Source: Haliscomenobacter sp. (lineage in GTDB: Bacteria > Bacteroidota > Bacteroidia > Chitinophagales > Saprospiraceae). Taken from it: a stretch of DNA of 64,000 nt. Location: the NCBI RefSeq assembly GCF_016718685.1, contig NZ_JADKCX010000014.1:5195-69194 (forward strand), written 5' to 3'. Below, piece by piece: positions 55,858-63,543 of the stretch. The position numbers and the translations under genes are program-made. The notes under the pieces were generated by a model. The model did no database searches. It was not told where the DNA came from and worked only from the letters and a program-made list of their open reading frames with translations. The stretch's first letter is position 1; each line of letters starts with the position of its first letter.

Positions 55858-56724
55858 TTAGCCTAAATAAGATCTCAAGTTATTGCGATTGTACGACTTT
55901 CGCAAGCGGCGAATCGCGCGCTCTTTGATTTGTCGTACCCGCTCACGGGTCAAACCGTACATTTCACCAATTTCTTCGAGGGTTAGGGGCTTTTGCCCTT
56001 CCAGGCCATAATAAGCCGAAAGTACTTCAACCTCCCGAATGTTCAGGATTGACAAGCCCTGCTTGACCTCGTCTTTGAGGGATTGCTCCATCAAGCGAGA
56101 ATCGGGGCCCATGTCATCTTCGTCGGTAATCACATCGAGCATCGTGGAATCACCTTCTTCGCCACTCAAAGGAGCATCTACACTCACGTGTCTGCCATTG
56201 CCCTTGAGCATATTGCCCACTTCTCTGGGGTTCATTTCCAGCAATTCACCCAATTCCTCATTGCTCGGCTCCCGTTCAAACTGTTGAATGAAAGCGAGGT
56301 ATGCCTCGTTGACTTTATTGTAAGAACCTACTTTGTTCAAAGGCAGGCGCACAATCCGCGAGTATTCAACGATGGCTTGCAGGATCGATTGGCGAATCCA
56401 CCAAACGGCGTAAGAGATGAATTTAAAACCTTTGGTTTCATCAAAACGTTTGGCCGCTTTCATCAAACCTACGTTGCCTTCATTGATCAAATCACTGAGG
56501 GAAAGGCCCTGATTTTGATATTGTTTTGCGACGGAAACCACAAAGCGCAAGTTGGCACGAGTCAATTTGGCCATGGCATCATCATCTCCTTGTCGAATAC
56601 GGCGCGCCAGCTCTGCTTCGTCATCGGCAGTAAGCATGGGAATCTTACCGATGTCATTCAGGTATTTGTCCAGGGCCAAACTTTCGCGGGCCGTAATCTT
56701 GTTCGTAATTTTTAGCTGACGCAT
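55858..56724 (-). CDS. rpoD: Primary RNA polymerase sigma factor RpoD/SigA
   Basis: A 288-residue short housekeeping sigma of the Bacteroidota type. Region 1.2 opens ALDKYLNDIGKIPMLTADDE; region 2 contains NLRFVVSVAKQYQNQGLSLS, DLINEGNVGLMKAAKRFDET and FKFISYAVWWIRQSILQAIV; regions 3 and 4 end with LTLEEIGEMYGLTRERVRQI. The RpoD box is complete and there is no long N-terminal region 1.1. It recognises the TTTG/TAnnTTTG promoters seen in this window. It stands alone with about 130 bases of AT-rich leader. Confidence 0.97.
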   Translation of the reverse strand: MRQLKITNKITARESLALDKYLNDIGKIPMLTADDEAELARRIRQGDDDAMAKLTRANLRFVVSVAKQYQNQGLSLSDLINEGNVGLMKAAKRFDETKGFKFISYAVWWIRQSILQAIVEYSRIVRLPLNKVGSYNKVNEAYLAFIQQFEREPSNEELGELLEMNPREVGNMLKGNGRHVSVDAPLSGEEGDSTMLDVITDEDDMGPDSRLMEQSLKDEVKQGLSILNIREVEVLSAYYGLEGQKPLTLEEIGEMYGLTRERVRQIKERAIRRLRKSYNRNNLRSYLG

Positions 56725-56964
56725 TACTTAGGAAGTTTTGGAATTAAGCAATTAAATGGGGTTTTTTTTAACAATAAATATTAAGGGTAGAACGCACTTT
56801 GATACAAGCTTTGAACTGATCACTTTGCATTCGGCTCCCCTTATCATACGCTTTCCTCTTAAAAATAGTTTCAAAATTTGAGAAAAACTTGATTTTATGA
56901 GGAAAAAAGTGCAAATCGGAGTTTTTTTCTGCGATCTGTTCCTTTAGACGCAAATTGTACGCCA

Positions 56965-57080
56965 AAAGTCAAGTGGAAAGTATGGGAAAAATGAAGGTCG
57001 TACAGCTATTCAGACCAAAATCAGTAATTGGGCTATTGATTGATGTGGGATATCGACCAAGTGCAAGGACGTTTCAATGC
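56965..57080. other. Intergenic space without clear feature
   Basis: The 356 bases 56725-57080 between rpoD and the T9SS gene are AT-rich (poly-T at 56760-56770). I see only weak short readings, no hairpin of note and no RNA gene. Confidence 0.3.
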
Positions 57081-57982
57081 TCATTGCCAAATCAATTTCA
57101 ATGTCTTCTGCTGCAAATTTTTCAGATCGAATACTTGCAAGAAATAAACCCCTTTGGGGAATGCAGTCAAAGAGAAATGATTATTTCCTTGGGAAAGGGC
57201 CTTTTGCTCCAACAAAGCACCTACGGCATTGAATAGTTTACACTGGTACTGCCCAGGGTCTTCCAGGCGGAAAGAAAGCTGACCATCGCCATAATTTTGC
57301 AGAACTTGTAAGCTGGAAAGTTCGCGGACATCACGGGTACTTACCGGGTCGGCTCCCAATCTCGGCGCACAACTGAGTCCATCATTGTTTCCAACACCAT
57401 ATGGGTAACTATACAACAATTCATTTTTGTAGAAATAACAACTGAAGCTATTCGCACCGTCAGAAATAGTAGCAACTGGTGGTCTCAAAGTCTCTAAATC
57501 GATGGCACCAATGCCTTCTACCCAGTACAGATTGACAGCAAACAGGCGTGTGCTTAATTCCCAACGTTTGCGTTTGCTGCCATCAAGTAAGGTGATACTG
57601 TCGATTTTTACGACTTTGAGGCGATAGTTGTTACGAAGATCAATAGAGTCTCCAACTCCTAGATTGAAGTTATAATAAATTTGCTCTATTAGTGTATCTG
57701 GATAGCGTGCGGATTGTAATAGTAAACGATTCCGTTTCCTTCGATAATAATCCCCGGTTGGTTCTGCTATCTTAGGTCGAATCAATTGAGGTGTAGCGTT
57801 GATAATAATACCGGCCCTTGATATCGGTTGAATCTTTAAAAAGTAAGATAAGGGTGGTTCCTCCAGTTTGGATAAGCAATCATCCGCCAACGGTTGTCTA
57901 AGTTGACAAATTTTTGCGCTCGTGCAGAATAGGTCGTGGAAATGAATAAAAGTAAGATGTAGACGATTTTTTGAGCTTGCAT
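57081..57982 (-). CDS. T9SS-exported protein with C-terminal sorting domain (two frameshifts)
   Basis: Restored length is about 299 residues. The signal peptide (MQAQKIVYILLLFISTTYSA, then RAQKFVNLDNRW) is read from ATG 57982. Removing one A at 57838-57842 continues KDSTDIKGRYYYQRYTSIDS; removing one base at about 57771-57775 continues IAEPTGDYYRRKRNRLLLQS. The body has the pattern FNLGVGDSIDLRNNYRLKVV, then LYWVEGIGAIDLETL, common in exported Bacteroidota proteins of unknown role. The final 70 residues (LQVLQNYGDGQLSFRLEDPG, then FPKGVYFLQVFDLKNL) are a type A T9SS sorting domain. Confidence 0.72.
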
Positions 57983-58122
57983 GGCTTTGGGATTTAAAAG
58001 ATAGTTGATAATCAAACCTTTTAGCGAAGAATGAATGCGAGCTTTTGATTTTTTACAAAAATAGTACCTTAAATAGAGGGAAGCACGGAGATTGGATTTT
58101 TTGTCCTGAAAGTTGCAGAATA

Positions 58123-58503
58123 ATGAGCACCTTTATTCGCACACCACCAGGAAAATTTTTGGTTTTTTTTGCTGACGCGGGCATTTTATTGCCAATCACA
58201 CCATCTTTCCCTACTGGGGTGCCGCCCTGGGTCTCTGGGTTTTGGCCAGTCAGGCGGAACAAGGGCCTGTTGTTGCATCCAACCCGTCCGCTGTTCACAT
58301 TTAAGGCAAACGGCTGGGAAGTAATCGATGCGGATAAAGCTTATGCGGATAAAATTTACAATGAAGTACCAGGCACTATCCCTGCGGGAGAAAGCCTGAT
58401 TTGGGCTTTAGCCAAACAATCCGGAAAATTTGAGAAAGTTTTAAGATACCCGGCAGAAGATGGTGAGTATGAAAAGCCACTGATGGATAAGTTAGGACTT
58501 TAA
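58123..58503 (+). CDS. Hypothetical small protein, 126 residues, frame uncertain
   Basis: Read from ATG 58123 as given: MSTFIRTPPGKFLVFFADAG, then a proline-rich stretch, then KANGWEVIDADKAYADKIYN and a strong C-terminus (AGESLIWALAKQSGKFEKVL). The middle reads better in the next frame (NHTIFPYWGAALGLWVLASQ, then AEQGPVVASNPSAVHI), so two compensating indels at about 58180 and 58290 are likely. No family recognised. It is convergent with pnp, with a terminator between. Confidence 0.5.
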   Translation: MSTFIRTPPGKFLVFFADAGILLPITPSFPTGVPPWVSGFWPVRRNKGLLLHPTRPLFTFKANGWEVIDADKAYADKIYNEVPGTIPAGESLIWALAKQSGKFEKVLRYPAEDGEYEKPLMDKLGL

Positions 58504-58515
58504 TTGCCTAACAAC

Positions 58516-58556
58516 AAAAAAGCCTCCTGCACAAACAAACGTGCAGAAGGCTTTTG
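58516..58556. terminator. Bidirectional terminator between pnp and hypothetical gene
   Basis: AAAAAGCCTCCTGCAC (58517-58532) and GTGCAGAAGGCTTTT (58541-58555) form a stem with one mismatch and an 8-base loop, A-rich on the left and T-rich on the right, so it can end transcripts from both sides. Confidence 0.85.
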
Positions 58557-58584
58557 ATCTAAATCTATTTTCAAGCTAAAGCGC

Positions 58585-60922
58585 TTATTCTCTATCGCCC
58601 CAGTTACCACGGCCTCCGCGGTCACCGCCCGTCACCACCGCGATCGCGGTCTCCACCGCCACCACGACGATCACCGCCCCGGTCGCCACCGCCACCTCTG
58701 CGGTCGCCACCACGGTCGCCGCCGCCGCCACGGTATTCGCCGCCGCGTCTTTCGCCACCGCCGCCACCGTTGTCGCCGCCACCATTGTCTTCCATTCCGG
58801 GAGGTCTAGGCAACAAGGATTTGCGAGACAAGCGCATTTTGCCCGTCTTTTTGTCTACTTCTACGAGTTGAACTTTGATTTCGTCGCCTTCTTTCAGGAC
58901 ATCTTCCACATTGTCGATGCGGGTATGGCTGATTTCGGATACGTGCAAAAGTCCACTCTTGCCGTTGAAATCGACAAATACGCCGTAAGGCATCACCGAT
59001 TTCACCACGCCACGGAACACATCGCCAACGGTTGGGTTGAAGGTAATGCGGTTGACCCACTCGATGGCGCTATCGATGGCTTCTTTATTGGAAGAAGCGA
59101 TGGTCACGTGACCTTTGTCGCCTTTTTCTTCAATGTTGATTTGGGTACCTGTAGAAGCCTGGATCTCCTGGATGACTTTTCCACCCGGGCCGATCACCGC
59201 ACCAATGAAGCTCTTGTCGATGATGATCTCCACGATGCGTGGTGCGTGTGGCTTGTAATCTTCGCGAGGCGCTTCGATGGTTTTTTTCATCTCGTTGAGG
59301 ATGTGCAAACGACCTTCACGCGCCTGATTGAGGGCGCGAATCAACAAATCGTAAGGCAAACCATCAATTTTGATGTCCATTTGGCAACCAGTGATTCCGT
59401 TTTCGGTACCGGTTACCTTGAAGTCCATATCGCCCAGGGCGTCTTCATCGCCGAGGATGTCGCTCAGGATGGCCACGCGGTCACCTTCCTTGATCATCCC
59501 CATGGCAATCCCGGATACCGGTGCCTTGATTTTGATCCCGGCGTCCATCAGTGCGAGCGTACCCGCACAAACCGTTGCCATCGAAGAAGAACCATTGGAT
59601 TCCAGGATATCGGATACAATCCGTACGGTGTAAGGCAGATCAGCAGGCATCACTTTGCGCAGTGAGCGCGCCGCCAGGTTGGCGTGGCCCACTTCACGGC
59701 GGCCAGGGCCACGTGATGGTTTCACTTCACCCACGGAATAGCCAGGGAAGTTATAGTGCAGGATGAATTTCTCGTGGTACATCTCTTGCGAGTTGTCGAT
59801 CATCTGCTCGTCCGTTTTGGTGCCCAAGGTCAACGAGGTCAAAGCCTGGGTTTCGCCACGGGTAAAGATAGAAGAACCATGGGTAGAAGGCAAATAGTCT
59901 ACTTCACACCAGATGTGGCGAATTTCGCTAGGCCCACGACCGTCCAAACGCACGCCATCCAGGATGACTTCGCGCACGGTTTTTTTCTTCAGTACGTCAA
60001 AATAACGCTTGAAGAAGGGTTTTTTCTCAGGCCAGGCTTCTTCGCCATAAGCAGCAGACAGCGCAGCTTCCGCTTCTTTTTTAACTTCTTCGAACTTTTT
60101 CTTGCGGGTATTTTTTTCCGAAGCACTGCTGGCTACTGCACGAATTTTGTCAACAACCAGTTCTTTGAGTTTCGCCAACACTTCTTCGTCTTCGGGAAGT
60201 GGTGGTACATCACGTTTGATCAGTGCTTTGTCGCCTACCAGTTGGGCCAGGGCGATTTGGGCATGGCACTGTACTTTGATCGCTTCGTGGGCAATGCGCA
60301 GGGCATCAATCATGGATTCTTCATCCATTTCCTTGGCTTCACCTTCCACCATGGTGATGTCCTGCAAAGTAGCCGCTACGATCAAATCGATGTCGGCAGT
60401 TTTTAATGCTTCTTTGCCAGGATTGATGACAAATTCGCCGTTGATGCGGGCAACCCGAACCTCAGAAATGGGGCCCTGGAAGGGAATATCCGACACACTC
60501 AGCGCAGCCGAAGCAGCCAGTGCTACAAATGCGTCGGGCATTTCGTTTTTCTCTACCGAGATCAAGTTGATCATGATCTGGGTGTCGTTCATGTAGTGAT
60601 TTGGGAAGAGCGGGCGGATGGCACGGTCAACCAAACGAGAACACAATATCTCGTAGTCGGAAAGTTTGGTTTCCCGACGGAAGAAGTTGCCTGGAATACG
60701 ACCTGATGAGGCAAATTTTTCTTGATAGTCCACGGATAGTGGAAAAAAATCTTGTCCAGCGCGGGCTTCTCTGTCTGAGGTAGCAACGGCGAAGATCATG
60801 GTATTGCCGCAACGTACCACTACCGAGCCGTCGGCTTGGGTAGCTAACTTACCAGTTTCGATGATCACTTCACGACCATCGGGTAAGTTGAAAGACTTTG
60901 TGATTGGAATCTGTTGTCCCAT
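58585..60922 (-). CDS. pnp: Polyribonucleotide nucleotidyltransferase with Gly/Arg-rich tail
   Basis: Restored length is about 778 residues. PNPase degrades RNA 3'-5' by phosphorolysis. Domains in order: two RNase PH cores (GSVVVRCGNTMIFAVATSDR; MYHEKFILHYNFPGYSVGEV, PSRGPGRREVGHANLAARSL), an all-alpha linker, a KH domain (FIGAVIGPGGKVIQEIQAST) and an S1 domain (GVVKSVMPYGVFVDFNGKSG). After S1 comes an unusual tail of about 65 residues with repeats such as GGGGDRGGDRR, typical of RNA-binding RGG segments. The frame breaks in the G run near 58627-58629: read on, the tail ends GGDRGGRGNWGDRE at 58585. It is cotranscribed with rpsO. Confidence 0.95.
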
Positions 60923-60964
60923 AAATTGAAATCGCTTTTGAATATGTCTTAACCTTCGTGTATC

Positions 60965-61006
60965 CTTAAGAGTAGTTGAAAAGTTGAAGGGTTGAAAAGT
61001 TGAAGA
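60965..61006. repeat. Single array of GTTGAA-type units upstream of pnp
   Basis: GTTGAAAAGTTGAAGGGTTG, then AAAAGTTGAAG: four copies of an 8-9 base unit related to the GAGTTGAA array at 23765. No facing inverted array is present, so it is a lone arm. It lies in the 305-base rpsO-pnp gap. Confidence 0.6.
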
Positions 61007-61184
61007 GACAAACAGGTTACAAAATGATGTAGTTTTTCTAAAACTTTCCTTAATTCAACATTTCATTAAAAAACCTGAGCAGGGCATAATAAGGTTGTGC
61101 GGAGGAAGATAATGAGAGAGGATTTTGTTGCTATTAACGCTTGCTCTTTTACCCCAAAATCAATCTGCACTTACGCAAAAACAA

Positions 61185-61215
61185 AGGAAGCGCCCTCAAA
61201 AAGAGAACGCTTCCT
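61185..61215 (-). terminator. Hairpin with T-run after rpsO (attenuator or terminator before pnp)
   Basis: AGGAAGCG (61185-61192) pairs with CGCTTCCT (61208-61215). On the coding (minus) strand it is followed by TTTGTTTTTGCG. It could end a large share of rpsO transcripts before pnp, giving the higher rpsO than pnp expression known from other bacteria. Confidence 0.65.
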
Positions 61216-61227
61216 CGGCGTCTGGGA

Positions 61228-61503
61228 TTACTTACGAATGCCCAGTTGTTCGATCAGTTCGCGGTATTTGACAATATCCTTCTTCGAAAGGTATTGCAAC
61301 AAACGCTTTCTTTTGCCGACGAGCATCAACAAGGTACGCCGACAAGCGTGGTCTTTCCGGTTTTGATTCAAGTGCTTGGAAAGCTCCTGGATCCGGTAAG
61401 TAAAAAGTGCCACCTGGCCCTCTGTTGAGCCGGTGTTTTCAGCGGCTCCACCAAACTGAGTAAAGAACTCAGCTTTCTTCTCTTTTGTTAAATATACTGC
61501 CAT
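61228..61503 (-). CDS. rpsO: 30S ribosomal protein S15
   Basis: A 91-residue ribosomal protein binding 16S rRNA helix h22. Family motifs: QVALFTYRIQELSKHLNQNR, KDHACRRTLLMLVGKRKRLL and YLSKKDIVKYRELIEQLGIR. The length is normal. It is upstream of pnp on the same strand, the classical rpsO-pnp arrangement. Confidence 0.98.
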   Translation of the reverse strand: MAVYLTKEKKAEFFTQFGGAAENTGSTEGQVALFTYRIQELSKHLNQNRKDHACRRTLLMLVGKRKRLLQYLSKKDIVKYRELIEQLGIRK

Positions 61504-61553
61504 TGTGTTGGAATTAATACCGTTAGTGATTACACGAATCAGTTACAGCGCCG

Positions 61554-61561
61554 CAAAGGTA
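61554..61561 (-). promoter_or_regulatory. Candidate -7 element (TACCTTTG) of rpsO
   Basis: The minus strand reads TACCTTTG, matching TAnnTTTG, about 50 bases upstream of the rpsO start. Confidence 0.45.
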
Positions 61562-61594
61562 AGGTTTTGCGGAAAAGAAAAATAAATTGGTTTT

Positions 61595-61708
61595 AGGGTT
61601 TAGGTTCGGGGTTCGAGGGTTGAAGTTCTGCCCCACCCTCAAACCTGGACTCCTCGAACCGAACCCCCGAACCCTCGAACCCCGAACTCTCGAACTCCCG
61701 AACTCCCT
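61595..61708. repeat. Inverted repeat with GGTTCGAGG-unit arms
   Basis: The left arm (TTTAGGTTCGGGGTTCGAGG, then GTTGAAG) is mirrored by the right arm, which contains repeated CCGAACCCTCGAACCCCGAA and CTCTCGAACTCCCGAACTCC units. It is related in sequence to the element at 54545-54630. Its right end overlaps the SDR stop codon. Confidence 0.75.
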
Positions 61709-62471
61709 CACAACATCATCCCCCCGAAACCTCAATGCGTTGGGCATTGATCCAGCGGGCATCATCGGTACAAAGAAAAGCGACTACGCCACCAATGTCT
61801 TCGGGTAATCCTACACGGCCTAAGGCAGTAGCTGAAGCGATATTCGCGTTTAAGGCTGCATTGTCGCGTACAGCTCCTCCTCCGAAGTCGGTTTCAATGG
61901 CGCCCGGGGCAACTACATTGACCCGAATGCCTCGTGCACCCAATTCTTTGGCCTGGTACTTGGTCAAGGTTTCGATGGCTCCTTTCATGGAAGCGTAGGC
62001 AGCATAGCCAGGGAAGGAAAAACGCGCCAGTCCAGTAGAAATGTTGACGATTCCTCCGCCATCGTTGAGCAAGGGAAGCGCCTTTTGAGCCAGAAAAAAA
62101 CCACCTTTGAAGTGGACATTCAACAAGGTATCGAATTGCTCTTCAGTGGTTTCGGCAAAAGAGGCATGGATACCAATTCCGGCATTGTTGACTAAAAAGT
62201 CGATTTTATCCGCATCGAATTGGGTGCTCAATAAAGTACTCAATTGAGCAAAGAAGGCATCAAAACTTTTGCTGTCGCCTACATTGAGTTGCAGCGCCGC
62301 GGCTTTTTGGCCCAAGGCTTCAATTTGTTGTACAACTTCCTGCGCTTCGGCCGCTTTGCTGTGGTACGTGATGATGACGTCAAGGCCCTTTTGGGCAATA
62401 CTCAAAGCCATGTTTTTACCGAGCCCACGGCTACCGCCCGTGACCAGCGCAATTTTTTGATTGGATGTCAT
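61708..62471 (-). CDS. Short-chain dehydrogenase/reductase (C-terminal frameshift)
   Basis: A 254-residue NAD(P)-dependent SDR. The nucleotide-binding motif TGGSRGLGKNMALSIA and NNAG (FLVNNAGIGIH) are near the N-terminus; the catalytic Ser-Tyr-Lys set is seen in NISTGLARFSFPGYAAYASM, KGA. The C-terminus INAQRIEVSGG resumes as GMML after one G is added in the run 61720-61725, giving the common SDR ending. I chose ATG 62471 (MTSNQKIALVTGG). An AraC-family gene lies upstream; three copies of AAAATCAAAC link their promoters. Confidence 0.88.
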
Positions 62472-62497
62472 TGGTTGATTTGTTTGAAATGATGCTG

Positions 62498-62505
62498 CAA
62501 AGTTA
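62498..62505 (-). promoter_or_regulatory. Candidate -7 element (TAACTTTG) of the SDR gene
   Basis: TAACTTTG on the minus strand, 27 bases before ATG 62471, matches TAnnTTTG. No standard -33 TTG is present, as expected for an activator-dependent promoter. Confidence 0.45.
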
Positions 62506-62532
62506 GGGGCAGCAGCAGGGCCAGTAAATGGG

Positions 62533-62563
62533 AAAATCAAACCAATAACTGCAAAAATCAAAC
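62533..62563 (-). promoter_or_regulatory. Two AAAATCAAAC direct repeats, 21 bp apart, upstream of SDR
   Basis: AAAATCAAAC occurs at 62533-62542 and 62554-62563, starting 21 bp apart, that is two helical turns, 28-65 bases upstream of the SDR -7 element. A third copy lies at 63558-63567, in the AraC gene's own promoter. This is the layout of AraC-family binding half-sites, and the AraC gene is adjacent. Confidence 0.6.
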
Positions 62564-62607
62564 ATTAGACTTTATGGATAGCACGTGCTTGAGACGAAAA
62601 GAACCCG

Positions 62608-63543
62608 TTATGGCCGGGCAAGGTGCTGCTCAGAAAGTCTAATCGCTTTTTCACGAAAAATTTTTGGGGTCAGCTCCACCTGTTTTTTAAAAAAATTGAT
62701 GAAATGAGGAGATTCTTCGAAGCCCAAACTCCAGGCAATTTCTCCGATGTTCCAGGTGGTGTGGATGAGCAATGCTTTGGCTTCCTGGGCTACCCGTTCG
62801 GCAATGACCTGGGAGGTCGTTTTGCCCGTCGTTTCTTTCAATGCGCGGTTGAGGTGATTGACGTGTACGGCCAATTGGGAAGCAAAATCCGTAGGTGAAC
62901 GGAAAGCAATTTGTTGCCCACTCGATTCGATCGGGAACTGCCGTTCCAGCAACTCCGTAAACATCGAGGCAATGCGGGCTGCCCCGTTTGATGCCTCGTA
63001 CAGGGAGGTTTTAGCAGGCTGCATTTTCAGCGCTGCGTGGATCAATTGCAGCACCAAAGTGCGCAGCACATCGTATTTGAAAGCAAAGTCGGTAGCAATT
63101 TCTTTGTGCATTTGTTGGAAAATCAGCCGAATGGGTTCGATTTGGTCTTCCGACAATTGGAACAGGGGATTACCACCCGGTTGGAAAACGGGGTATTCCT
63201 TGATGCTGCCAAAATGATTAAAAAACCCCTCAGTAAAAATGCAGAAATGCCCTGAATAGCCGGTCTCCAAAGGTTCCCATTTGTAAGGAATTTGGGGATT
63301 GGCAAAAAGTAGGGTAGGGCCGTCGGTTTCGATTACTTTATCGGCATAATGCGCCCGGTTTTTGCCCAAAATAAAACTGATTTTGAAAAAATCCTTGCGG
63401 CTATAGGGCATGGGCTTGGCCTGTGGGCCGGAAAAGTCATCCAACCGGAAAACATTGAAATGGCCGAGCTCCTTTTTCAGGTTTTCGGGCATCCAATTGA
63501 CCTTGGAGCGGTAGAAGTCTTCGATGCTTTCAGTTTTGTTCAT
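62608..63543 (-). CDS. AraC-family transcriptional regulator
   Basis: A 311-residue regulator. The N-terminal cupin-like effector domain (NVFRLDDFSGPQAKPMPYSR, then GPTLLFANPQIPYKWEPLE) precedes two helix-turn-helix motifs (FASQLAVHVNHLNRALKETT; EIAWSLGFEESPHFINFFKK). It is translationally linked to the upstream OsmC frame (ATGA overlap as given) and sits above the SDR gene that it probably activates. Confidence 0.9.
   Translation of the reverse strand: MNKTESIEDFYRSKVNWMPENLKKELGHFNVFRLDDFSGPQAKPMPYSRKDFFKISFILGKNRAHYADKVIETDGPTLLFANPQIPYKWEPLETGYSGHFCIFTEGFFNHFGSIKEYPVFQPGGNPLFQLSEDQIEPIRLIFQQMHKEIATDFAFKYDVLRTLVLQLIHAALKMQPAKTSLYEASNGAARIASMFTELLERQFPIESSGQQIAFRSPTDFASQLAVHVNHLNRALKETTGKTTSQVIAERVAQEAKALLIHTTWNIGEIAWSLGFEESPHFINFFKKQVELTPKIFREKAIRLSEQHLARP

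Noticed and set aside
58868..59665. 265-residue open frame on the plus strand
   Set aside because: Antisense to the conserved KH/RNase PH part of pnp.
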